The notes beneath the pieces are model-generated. The model had not been told where the DNA came from. It saw only the letters and a list, made by a program, of their open reading frames with translations, and ran no database searches. DNA of 10,673 nucleotides from Clostridiales bacterium mt11 (GTDB taxonomy: Bacteria > Bacillota > Clostridia > Tissierellales > Tepidimicrobiaceae). The stretch spans positions 711,924 through 722,596 of the forward strand of contig LN874946.1 in assembly GCA_001282665.1 (NCBI GenBank), given 5' to 3'. The translations under genes and the position numbers were made by a program. Of this stretch, positions 1 through 6,015 are shown one piece after another (within the stretch, counting starts at the first letter, position 1; each line of letters starts with the position of its first letter).

Positions 1-187
1 AAGAAATGCCTGCAATCCCTGTAGCATATATACCACCCCCTAAAATAACAACGTCGTATTTTTCTATTTTCTCAATTACAGCTTTTTTAGTTTCAATTAA
101 GTCACATGATAATTCTTCTGCTAACCACTCTGCATATTTTTTTGTTGCTCCATATTTAGATTGATAAATTACAACTATATTACTCAT
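1..187 (-). CDS. Flavodoxin-like protein, 3' part outside window
   Basis: The first 62 codons of a minus-strand gene are visible, starting at ATG 187-185 and running off the left edge without a stop. The protein begins MSNIVVIYQSKYGATKKYAE: a hydrophobic beta strand followed by a Ser/Thr-rich loop ending in YGATKKYA, the arrangement of the FMN phosphate-binding loop of flavodoxin-fold proteins. A second strand (YDVVILGGGIYATG, about residues 44-57) matches the next flavodoxin core strand and FMN-contacting loop. Family knowledge: such domains bind FMN and carry electrons, or act as menaquinone-dependent protoporphyrinogen oxidase-like enzymes; the subtype cannot be set from this fragment. A GAGAGTGAG stretch just upstream is a modest ribosome binding site. 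The gene lies 69 bp downstream of two GNAT genes on the same strand and may be co-transcribed with them. Confidence 0.75.
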   Translation of the reverse strand, partial: MSNIVVIYQSKYGATKKYAEWLAEELSCDLIETKKAVIEKIEKYDVVILGGGIYATGIAGIS

Positions 188-256
188 ATATTTCTCACTC
201 TCTTTAAAAATATATATTTTCCTTATTGCATTTTTGATGTAAATTCAAAATCTTTA

Positions 257-793
257 TTATTTATTTATAAATTTAAATACCTTGCTAAAGCCAAAGTGTA
301 GAAGTTCCTCATCTCTTTCAATAAATTGATTGTTTGTATAATTAGATAAAGTTTTTCTCCAAAAGTTTATAGTTTTCAAATTGCTATCAGTAGGTGTTGT
401 GAACAACATCCAATTTCCTAAATGCTTATTAAATATAGCCCTAGCAGCATACTCACCTACGCCTTTGCCCCTAAATTGTCTCATTACGAACATCTCATTT
501 ATCATAAAATCGCTATCATCAACTAGATAAGGTGGAGTTGCTACTAAAACAAATCCTGCTGGCAATTCATCAACAATAATTAAATACGGGAAAAGAATGC
601 CCTCCCTATTCCACCATATATCAAATATAGATATCTGCTCCTCTAGTGTTTTTATGCTATCATCTTCAAAAACCCCATACCTATTAGGATAAACATTTCG
701 TATTTCTTCTAGATCATACAAGTATAAGGGGTATATATTATTAATTATAAACTTATTATCATAATCGCATAATTGTATTGATATATTAGTCAT
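257..793 (-). CDS. GNAT family N-acetyltransferase (178 aa)
   Basis: The predicted enzyme transfers an acetyl group from acetyl-CoA to an unidentified amine. The acetyl-CoA pyrophosphate-binding signature of the GNAT fold (Q/R-x-x-G-x-G) is visible as RQFRGKGVG at residues 105-113, preceded by strand beta-4 (INEMFVM) and followed by helix alpha-3 (EYAARAIFNKH). A later segment, NLKTINFWRKTL (138-149), matches the C-terminal helix that usually contacts CoA. Length is normal for a single-domain GNAT. The ATG at 793-791 is separated by only two bases from the stop of the upstream GNAT gene, and the ribosome binding site (AGAAGGCG) lies inside that gene's 3' end, so translation is probably coupled. 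The substrate cannot be read from the sequence; a stress or antibiotic acetyltransferase or a protein acetylase are all possible. Confidence 0.85.
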   Translation of the reverse strand: MTNISIQLCDYDNKFIINNIYPLYLYDLEEIRNVYPNRYGVFEDDSIKTLEEQISIFDIWWNREGILFPYLIIVDELPAGFVLVATPPYLVDDSDFMINEMFVMRQFRGKGVGEYAARAIFNKHLGNWMLFTTPTDSNLKTINFWRKTLSNYTNNQFIERDEELLHFGFSKVFKFINK

Positions 794-795
794 TA

Positions 796-1263
796 TTATT
801 CGCCTTCTATAATCTTTTCATAGAGGAAACCATCTTCTGTTTGTCTAATTTTTTTATATCCCATCTTTTCATATAAGTGGTGATTTCTAGTACTAAAAGG
901 TGATGTTGTCAGCGACCATATTTTTATATTTTTATGTAGATCTTCCATAAGTTCTATCGCCTTTGCTCCATATCCTCTATTTTGATATTCGGGAATTATA
1001 CAAAAATCTTGTAATTCAAAGTGATTAGGTCTACCATCAGTTTCATGATCCAACCAAAATGTTCCAATTATCATTCCATCTAACATTATTTTATAGAGAA
1101 AAAATCTGTTCATACACCATAAAACAAAGTCTACATTTCCAATATATTTTAAATAATCTCCCTTTCCTTGTCCAAATCTAATATCTTCATCTGTATATGC
1201 AAGCTTTCTAACTTCAACAATTTTCTCGACATCATCAATTTTCACTTTATCCAAATATATCAT
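796..1263 (-). CDS. GNAT family N-acetyltransferase (155 aa)
   Basis: This is a compact single-domain GNAT acetyltransferase. The acetyl-CoA-binding motif A is clear: FELQDFCIIPEYQNRGYG at residues 82-99, containing the Q-x-R-x-x-G-like core QNRGYGAKAI, followed by helix alpha-3 (ELMEDLHKN). The C-terminal NHHLYEKMGYKKIRQ (127-141) is the typical 'N..lYeklGF' CoA-side motif with the conserved tyrosine. The start ATG (1263-1261) is preceded by a strong GGGGGGAT ribosome binding site six or so bases away. It is the first gene of a tight pair with the 178-aa GNAT (two-base gap), with the flavodoxin-like gene further downstream. The substrate is unknown. Confidence 0.88.
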   Translation of the reverse strand: MIYLDKVKIDDVEKIVEVRKLAYTDEDIRFGQGKGDYLKYIGNVDFVLWCMNRFFLYKIMLDGMIIGTFWLDHETDGRPNHFELQDFCIIPEYQNRGYGAKAIELMEDLHKNIKIWSLTTSPFSTRNHHLYEKMGYKKIRQTEDGFLYEKIIEGE

Positions 1264-1411
1264 AAAATCCCCCCAATACTTTATTAATTTAAACTAATAA
1301 TCTACATAACCACATTATCACTCTCGAAGTCTAGCTTCGATATTACATACTTTTAATACAATTTAACTTCAAATATCTTATATCAATTTTGTAAAGTTAG
1401 AAGATAGAATA

Positions 1412-2187
1412 TTATACAGATGTTGATAAAATCATTTCAGTTGTTTCTATTCCTGATAGAAAACCCATTTTATGATAAACTATTTCTGCATTATTACCTA
1501 AACCTAAGTACAGGATATTGTTCTCTTAATGTGATTAATGCTCTTTTTATCATGTTTATTGCTAATCCCTTTTTTTAGAATGATGGCTTTACCGCTATAT
1601 CATGCACATTAGGCCATTTTTCCCAAAAACATATTAAACATACTCCTATGAGTTGATTCGTTTTTGTTTCATAGATTAATGTAGATGCCTTGTTTACCAA
1701 ACTTTTCTCTGGATTTTCATCAAAATAATATTGTATTTGACTCCCAATCTCTGACTTGCTTTTACCTTCAATCCCAGTGGCAAAAGCTTCTGCTAAAAGT
1801 TCACTTATTTCATTTTTATTTTTTTCTAGCTAAAATAATTTTATATTCATCACTCCAAATTATTTCAAATTTTTCAGTAGGTCTAATCATACATCTCCTA
1901 GATTCTTCGCTTTTGAAGCCAGCCTTTTGGTAATACTTAATTTTATCTGATGTAATACCACCTACGATAATTTCCTCGTCTTTATTTGACCAATTTAGCA
2001 ATATATTTTTCAATTTTGCAATTACAGTGTCATACTCATTATTATATGGTGGTTCTAAAATTAAACAATTCATGTAATTAGGTTCCAGTAGAACACCACC
2101 AATTCTAATACCATCTTTTTTAATCCAAAAACAAATCCCATAGTCCTCTATAACTGAACAATAAATATCAAAGCTCTGTCTAAACTA
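1412..2187 (-). pseudogene. Decayed two-domain GNAT acetyltransferase
   Basis: Reading the minus strand gives one protein broken over three frames. First part, from a TAG at 2187-2185: FRQSFDIYCSVIEDYGICFW, then VGGV-like strands, YYQKAGFKSEESRRCMIRPT and a stop at 1818-1816. Second part, in the next frame: NEISELLAEAF (about 1801 downwards), then LIGVCLICFWEKWPNVHDIAVKPSF, an in-frame TAA (1577-1575), KKGLAINMIKRALITL, then a further frame change near 1500-1510, and LGNNAEIVYHKMGF ending at TAA 1414-1412. Removing one A from the A7 run near 1819-1825 joins the first and second parts as ...ARKNKNEISELL, so they look like the N- and C-terminal GNAT domains of one protein. The TAA at 1577 sits where GNAT motif A normally has a Gln (FQKKGLA), consistent with a CAA-to-TAA change. 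The likely 5' end lies beyond the TAG at 2187 and was not found. Several independent lesions make it a pseudogene and not a sequencing slip. Confidence 0.72.
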
Positions 2188-2206
2188 AAAATCTGTAGCA
2201 AATATA

Positions 2207-2463
2207 TCATATACTGATATAAAATAAATTAACCGCCATTTATCCAGTTATAATAAATAGATTCTGTCTTTGGAATAATAGCTCTGCTTTCTCCATATCA
2301 ATAGGCAGTGATGCTGAGAAAAATAGATAAGGTTTTACAGTTACTTGCCACCAGTTCTTCTTACACCCATATTTATAATAAAAATTGCATGACCTCTCTC
2401 ATGTAAATAGACCACTAAATATAATTATACATAGCTTATCAAAATGCCGATTGCTATTTTCAA
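2207..2463 (-). pseudogene. Remnant of an M50-like membrane metalloprotease (tentative)
   Basis: On the minus strand a hydrophobic stretch (KIAIGILISYV, stop at 2427-2425, LYLVVYL) leads into HERGHAI at 2403-2383. HExGHA preceded by a transmembrane segment is the zinc-binding signature of M50 (site-2-protease type) peptidases. After a frame change near 2370-2380 the reading continues as YGCKKNWWQVTVKPYLFF, then SASLPIDMEKAELLFQRQNL and FIITG, interrupted by TAA at 2242-2240 and followed by MAVNLFYISI to a stop at 2209-2207. The charged segment followed by a hydrophobic glycine-bearing segment resembles the region after the HExxH helix in small M50-like proteins. At least two stops and one frameshift exclude a functional product. 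A TTG at 2463-2461 behind a GGGG stretch may be the old start. The family call rests on one motif plus hydrophobicity. Confidence 0.42.
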
Positions 2464-2492
2464 AATAATTTTTTCCCCAATATTTACGATGC

Positions 2493-4037
2493 CTAAATCA
2501 TTGCATATTCTTCTTTGGTATAAAATGTCTTGGACCTTAGATAATTAGGAATATTTTGTTCTTCTCCATTTATGATTATGTTAGCATATTTTCTTGCGAT
2601 TTCTAGACAATAGATATTATTATTTTCCAATACCTTATCAATGCATCTTAACCTAATTTTCAAATTGTCATCTAAATTACAAATATCGAAAAGTGTCAAA
2701 AACTTTTTACATCTTCCTTTAAATGCAAATTCAGGATCAAGATTTTCAATGTTTTCATTATCAAATATGAAATCAACCTGAAACCACCCATCAACAAATG
2801 ACAAACCAGTTTTACAAAACTCTTCTACATACTGCCTGCTTTGATTAGCTCTTGATATTCTTGAAAATTCTTCAAGTTCATCGATAAAAACTAAAAACGC
2901 ACTTGTACTTCCTATATCTTTTATTTGAAATTTAGAACATGTATGATTTGCCACAGCATTTAGTATCTCATTAATAAAGACAAACTTATCAACATCCATC
3001 TCACCCTGTATAATATTTTTATAATCGCTATAACAAAATTTAAATGTATTAAACGAATAAAGGGTTTTCATCAATAAAAATGCACTCATAATACCATGCT
3101 CGTAATGTTCAAAGTCATTATAAAAACTTAAACGTTTTGTAAAATCAACTTTTATTTTAATTCCTGTTCTTTCTTTTATATGTTCCTGTAGTTTTTTGTA
3201 TTCTTCTTTACTTAATTTATCTATTTCTTCATCATCAATTAATGCTTTTCCGTCTTCCTCAATAAAAATCTTTTCAGATATTTCTTTTATCTCACCTTCT
3301 TCAGTGTCAATGGCAAATTCTAATTCTATACCATAGCACATAAGTTCAATAAAATCATTAATAAAGCTTTGTTGAATGTCCGTATAATTAAAATTAAATT
3401 CACCATAATTTTTCACATGAAAGTAAGGTAGAATTTTTTGAATACATTTATTGACTTTACTTATTTTTTTTATAGGATATCCAAGATCATGTGTCAATGA
3501 AGTTATACACCATATTGCCTCTTTATTAATTATGAAATTATTTATAATGTTCGATATGTAGAGAAAATCTTTAAAAAGCATATTATGTTTAGATGTTCGA
3601 AACATTTTATCATAATACTCAATCAATTTTTGTGTTTGTTCAAACTCATCTATTAAAATATCTTTATAATCATAATTTTTCCTAATGTACTCTCCCAGAA
3701 AATATACCCAAAGGCAGTGCATAGTATGATCTCTATAAAATGAATCTGAGGCAAATATTAATTCTTCAAAGTTTACATATTCATCAAAATATGCAAATAG
3801 ATCATCATATCCACGTTTATCAAAATCTATATGGCTCATAGCTGATTCAAAAAGAAGTTTCCATAAATTCTTAGCAATTTCAATTCTATTATTCATGTCT
3901 TCTTCTTCTAATAGTAATTGGATTTCTTCTGATATATTATTTTTAAAATCATCTTTTCCCTTCAAAAAACTTACATTATCATCCTTTATCTGTTCTAAAT
4001 AAAATTTAAGAACAACTTGTTCATCTACATGTGCCAT
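2493..4037 (-). CDS. HD-domain metal-dependent phosphohydrolase, function unknown
   Basis: A 514-residue cytosolic protein with no signal peptide or membrane segment. It shows the ordered metal-ligand set of HD phosphohydrolases: His in RDHTMHCLWVYFLG (H104, H107), the HD pair in SLTHDLGYP (H183-D184), His in EHGIMSAFLL (H314), His in ANHTCSKF (H365) and Asp in FIDELEEFSR (D386). The H...HD...H...H...D pattern is that of two-metal HD enzymes, which hydrolyse phosphate esters such as cyclic or deoxy nucleotides. A charged insertion (about 244-300, rich in Glu/Lys) splits the core between the HD pair and H314, and the C-terminal ~120 residues match nothing I recognise. The start ATG 4037-4035 has an AGGGGG ribosome binding site seven bases upstream. 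The gene stands alone, flanked by pseudogenes on both sides, yet is fully open, which suggests selection or recent arrival. The substrate cannot be inferred; roles in nucleotide signalling or phage defence are only possibilities. Confidence 0.8.
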   Translation of the reverse strand: MAHVDEQVVLKFYLEQIKDDNVSFLKGKDDFKNNISEEIQLLLEEEDMNNRIEIAKNLWKLLFESAMSHIDFDKRGYDDLFAYFDEYVNFEELIFASDSFYRDHTMHCLWVYFLGEYIRKNYDYKDILIDEFEQTQKLIEYYDKMFRTSKHNMLFKDFLYISNIINNFIINKEAIWCITSLTHDLGYPIKKISKVNKCIQKILPYFHVKNYGEFNFNYTDIQQSFINDFIELMCYGIELEFAIDTEEGEIKEISEKIFIEEDGKALIDDEEIDKLSKEEYKKLQEHIKERTGIKIKVDFTKRLSFYNDFEHYEHGIMSAFLLMKTLYSFNTFKFCYSDYKNIIQGEMDVDKFVFINEILNAVANHTCSKFQIKDIGSTSAFLVFIDELEEFSRISRANQSRQYVEEFCKTGLSFVDGWFQVDFIFDNENIENLDPEFAFKGRCKKFLTLFDICNLDDNLKIRLRCIDKVLENNNIYCLEIARKYANIIINGEEQNIPNYLRSKTFYTKEEYAMI

Positions 4038-4092
4038 TTTTCATCCCCCTAAAACTTATTGTGTACTCTCAAAAAATTCAAAATATTCTCCT

Positions 4093-4123
4093 TAAAGAAA
4101 CTATATCCTATATAGTTTCTTTA
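4093..4123. repeat. Perfect 14-bp inverted repeat with 3-base loop
   Basis: Arms TAAAGAAACTATAT (4093-4106) and ATATAGTTTCTTTA (4110-4123) are exact reverse complements around CCT. The repeat lies 56 bp upstream of the HD gene start and overlaps the spacer and -10 of its candidate promoter. As DNA it could be an operator for a dimeric repressor; as RNA it would form a hairpin directly before an AAGGAG motif (4093-4088, minus strand). The arms end in TTTCTTTA without a long U-run, so it is a poor intrinsic terminator. No second copy was noticed in the window. Confidence 0.8.
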
Positions 4124-4128
4124 TGCAA
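4100..4128 (-). promoter_or_regulatory. Candidate sigma-A promoter of the HD gene
   Basis: On the minus strand, TTGCAT (4128-4123) and TATAGT (4105-4100) are separated by 17 bp. The -10 matches consensus at five of six positions; the -35 at three of six. The perfect inverted repeat at 4093-4123 covers the whole spacer and the -10, so any protein bound there would block polymerase. Predicted leader is about 55-60 nt. Confidence 0.4.
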
Positions 4129-4361
4129 TATCCATATCAGTCTATCTATTACTTCTTAAAATGGTCTATACTTTCAATTTTAAAAATATATAATAATTAT
4201 GGTTTTAATAAACTAAAGAAGTCTTCCATAATTGCTTTATTAAACATATAATAGAAAGATTCCTTAATTCCTTTCTTGTCCTATAACATAGCTTATAATA
4301 TAATCAAAATTACAACTTATCAAGCTTTTTTCTTCACTGATACAAGAAGAAGTTTTATATT
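4129..4361. other. Intergenic stretch with possible coding debris
   Basis: This AT-rich stretch separates the divergent HD gene and the small plus-strand gene. No intact gene was found. On the minus strand a short open segment (4280-4197) reads DKKGIKESFYYMFNKAIMED then FFSLLKP and a stop, and in another frame just upstream there is ISYVIGQERN followed by a stop. Together they look like the C-terminal end of a lost gene, but no family is recognised and chance is not excluded. An AAGAAG stretch at 4345-4350 is a weak ribosome binding site for the plus-strand gene at 4362. Confidence 0.35.
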
Positions 4362-4768
4362 ATGAAAAAAATGTATAAGTCAATTATACCTTATTTAATT
4401 ATTCCTATATTACTTTCCATGTTACTTATTCTATTTTCTAAATATTATTATCAAATTCAAAGATATTTTACCAATAAAAAAATCCAGAAAAAGTAATACT
4501 TCTAGAAGATGATATGATTCGTGCCTTTGATAAAAATAATTATATTGATTCTAGAGATAGTTTTAGAGAGGACTTCAATAGAATAATAATTATTGATTTA
4601 AAATACAATCTTTCCGACTTTAATTCACAATACAATTTGAATTTTAATGAATTTAAAATAGAATTGTCGCAAGAAACCAAAAAATATCTTAGGGAAAGGG
4701 TATATAAAATTGAAGACTATCAACTCGTAATGTTTTTTCAAGATAACAGACTAATGATGTTAGTATAA
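4362..4768 (+). pseudogene. Small membrane-anchored protein, frameshifted and cut by IS
   Basis: ATG 4362 opens a 44-codon frame (MKKMYKSIIPYLIIPILLSM, then LLILFSKYYYQIQRYF) with one N-terminal transmembrane helix (about residues 7-27), ending at TAA 4494-4496. The -1 frame then continues without interruption from the A7 run at 4476-4482: NPEKVILLEDDMIRAFDKNN onward to LMMLV, TAA 4766-4768. One extra A in that run would join them into a 135-residue protein with a cytosolic or extracellular C-terminal domain rich in Asp, Asn and Phe. No homologous family is recognised. The last codons (from 4755) lie within the inferred left end of the IS, so the native 3' end was probably displaced: reading on from 4754 into 6003 gives nine codons (KYCIIPYKK) and a TGA at 6029-6031. 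Programmed or transcriptional slippage on the A7 run is an alternative to inactivation. Confidence 0.55.
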
Positions 4769-4780
4769 TATTGTAGACAC
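4755..4780 (+). repeat. Left terminal inverted repeat of the IS
   Basis: It starts TGATG and ends AATATTGTAGACAC. Ungapped comparison with the reverse complement of 5977-6002 gives 17 identities in 26, concentrated in the inner 14 bases. The outer tip is poorly conserved beyond TG, so the exact end is uncertain. Confidence 0.5.
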
Positions 4781-4800
4781 GATTTTCCGAATACTATAGA
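4771..4800 (+). promoter_or_regulatory. Weak candidate promoter of IS orfA
   Basis: TTGTAG (4771-4776) and TATAGA (4795-4800) are 18 bp apart just inside the left IS end, upstream of the orfA ribosome binding site AGGAAGG (4810-4816). The -35 is poor, as is common for resident IS3 promoters. Confidence 0.3.
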
Positions 4801-4827
4801 ATATAGAAAAGGAAGGAAGTGTCTAGA

Positions 4828-5091
4828 ATGTCAAAAAGATATACAGAAGAATATAAAGATACCATTGTAGAGCTTTACAATTCCGGTAAAACACTTGCTG
4901 AGCTTAATAGTGAATATGGCCTACCTAAATCCACTATATTAACATGGGTAAAGAAAGCTGAACCTATAGCAGTAGATAATAATAAAACAATTACACAAGC
5001 TGATTATCAAGCCATGCTTAAGAAGATGGCTAGGATAGAAGAGGAAAACGAAATATTAAAAAAAGCCATGGCCATATTTGCAAAGAAGTAA
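4828..5091 (+). CDS. IS3-family transposase OrfA (87 aa)
   Basis: OrfA is the DNA-binding half of the transposase, recognising the IS ends and regulating transposition. The start MSKRYTEEYKDTIVELYNSG leads into a helix-turn-helix at about residues 21-43 (KTLAELNSEYGLPKSTILTW), the HTH_Tnp_1 type. A heptad-like helix (about 60-85, MLKKMARIEEENEILKKAMA) is the leucine-zipper oligomerisation segment typical of IS3 OrfA. ATG 4828 was chosen because AGGAAGG lies 11 bases upstream; the in-frame GTG at 4819 would be only two bases from it. The A7 slippage site sits eight codons before the stop, so a fraction of ribosomes should continue into the orfB frame. Confidence 0.93.
   Translation: MSKRYTEEYKDTIVELYNSGKTLAELNSEYGLPKSTILTWVKKAEPIAVDNNKTITQADYQAMLKKMARIEEENEILKKAMAIFAKK
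5058..5065 (+). promoter_or_regulatory. A7G -1 ribosomal frameshift site
   Basis: In the orfA frame the sequence reads TTA AAA AAA GCC, presenting the heptamer A-AAA-AAA followed by G. A -1 slip changes GCC to AGC and the new frame is open for 27 codons until ATG 5145 and then through orfB. The predicted OrfAB fusion is 377 residues (79 from OrfA, 298 from the orfB frame), a normal IS150-group transposase length. Confidence 0.75.
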
Positions 5092-5144
5092 GCTCAATAT
5101 ATAAGTTCATTACTGATAATAAGGATATCCATGACATAAAACTA

Positions 5145-5960
5145 ATGTGTGAAGTCTTAAAAGTGTCTAGAAGTTCATATTATAAACATCTTAACAAAAA
5201 AGAGAGTAAAAGGAGCATTGAAAATAGATTTCTAGAAAAAGAAATACTAAATATATATAAAGCTAGTAAATGTCGATATGGAGCTCCTAAGATATATGAA
5301 AAATTAAAAGGTAAAAACATATTTATAAGTCTTAAAAGAACTCAAAGGCTTATGAACAAATTAGGCATAAAATCAGTAGTATGTAAGAAGTTTAGACCAT
5401 TTTCATCAAGAAATAAGATTGAGAGCAGAGAAAACATAATAAATAGAGACTTCTCTACAACTGCCATTAATCAAAAATGGGTAACTGATATTACATATAT
5501 TCATACCATTAAAGATGGTTGGTGCTATCTTGCCTCCGTTATGGATCTTAATAGTAGGAAGATAGTTGGATATTCTATGTCTAAAAATATAGATACCACA
5601 TTAGCTATAAAAGCTTTAGATAATGCCTATAAAATTCAGAAACCTGGGGAAGGCCTAATTCTCCATAGTGACTTAGGAAGTCAATATACAAGTTATGAAT
5701 TCGGAGAATATGTTAAAGACCACAAAATAGCTCATTCCTTTAGTGGTAAAGGGAACCCCTATGACAATGCTTGCATAGAATCCTTTCACTCAGTATTGAA
5801 GAAAGAAGAAGTTAATCTAGTTAAATATTTTGACTTTGATGCTGCTAGACTTGCAATATTTGAATATATAGAGTCATGGTATAACAGAGAGAGAATACAT
5901 AGCTCTTTGGGCTATATCACTCCTCAAGAGTGGGAAGATAAATCTAAGAGGGTTGCATAA
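5145..5960 (+). CDS. IS3-family transposase OrfB, DDE integrase
   Basis: This is the catalytic part of the IS transposase (271 residues from the first ATG; longer as an OrfAB fusion by frameshift at 5058-5064). The N-terminal part (about 20-90) has the HTH_21-like segment RYGAPKIYEKLK...SLKRTQRLMNKLGIKS. The retroviral-type integrase core follows, with the triad D115 (WVTDITYI), D176 (LHSDLGSQYTS) and E212 (NACIESFHSVLKKE), 35 residues between the second Asp and the Glu, as expected for DD(35)E enzymes. The end YNRERIHSSLGYITPQEWE is the conserved rve C-terminal signature. No good ribosome binding site precedes ATG 5145, which supports expression mainly as the fusion. All catalytic residues are present. 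Confidence 0.94.
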   Translation: MCEVLKVSRSSYYKHLNKKESKRSIENRFLEKEILNIYKASKCRYGAPKIYEKLKGKNIFISLKRTQRLMNKLGIKSVVCKKFRPFSSRNKIESRENIINRDFSTTAINQKWVTDITYIHTIKDGWCYLASVMDLNSRKIVGYSMSKNIDTTLAIKALDNAYKIQKPGEGLILHSDLGSQYTSYEFGEYVKDHKIAHSFSGKGNPYDNACIESFHSVLKKEEVNLVKYFDFDAARLAIFEYIESWYNRERIHSSLGYITPQEWEDKSKRVA

Positions 5961-5976
5961 AATTATTCAAGAAAAT

Positions 5977-6002
5977 GTGTCTACTATATTGACATAGGTC
6001 CA
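5977..6002 (-). repeat. Right terminal inverted repeat of the IS
   Basis: Read inward on the minus strand it starts TGGACC and ends AATATAGTAGACAC. The tip ends in CA on the plus strand as usual for IS3 elements. It carries an outward-facing TTGACA (5989-5994), the position where IS3 elements keep the -35 of their circle-junction promoter. Confidence 0.6.
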
Positions 6003-6015
6003 AATACTGTATAAT
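5989..6015 (+). promoter_or_regulatory. Hybrid outward promoter at right IS end
   Basis: TTGACA (5989-5994) inside the right IS repeat and TATAAT (6010-6015) in the flanking DNA are both perfect consensus hexamers, but the spacer is 15 bp, shorter than the ideal 17. It points rightward, toward the 3' end of the minus-strand spoIVA gene. The terminator at 6077-6129 lies between. Confidence 0.4.

Larger units (their letters stand above)
4755..6002 (+). mobile_element. IS3-family (IS150-like) insertion sequence
   Basis: The element encodes OrfA (helix-turn-helix) and OrfB (DDE integrase) in overlapping phase with a -1 slippage site, the standard IS3 layout. Ends are inferred from imperfect inverted repeats that begin TG and end CA and share the inner core GTAGACAC (4773-4780) / GTGTCTAC (5977-5984), each starting 18 bases inside its tip, giving a 1248-bp element. 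A minimal boundary at the GTAGACAC cores (about 4772-5985) cannot be excluded. No matching flanking target duplication is seen for either choice (TAA before 4755, AAT after 6002). Both reading frames are intact, so the copy could be active. Confidence 0.8.

Noticed and set aside
207..221. AT palindrome near AAAATATATATTTT between the flavodoxin-like gene and the GNAT gene.
   Set aside because: A pure A/T stem of this size is expected by chance in such AT-rich DNA and would be too weak to terminate transcription.
1324..1340. Small inverted repeat TCGAAG/CTTCGA with a 5-base loop between the GNAT operon and the GNAT pseudogene.
   Set aside because: The stem is only six pairs and no T-run follows on either strand, so it is neither a convincing terminator nor a clear operator.
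1685..1933. Open plus-strand frame of 82 codons.
   Set aside because: It is antisense to the decayed GNAT gene, has no ribosome binding site and has an unnatural Phe/Leu/Ser-rich composition.
4768..4772. ATATT at 4768-4772 and 5986-5990 as a target-site duplication flanking the IS.
   Set aside because: It would require the IS to end GTGTCTACT without the usual CA tip, and the repeated A/T bases look like part of the inverted repeats instead.
4819..4827. In-frame GTG as an earlier start for IS orfA.
   Set aside because: It is two bases from the AGGAAGG ribosome binding site, too close for initiation; ATG 4828 is better placed.
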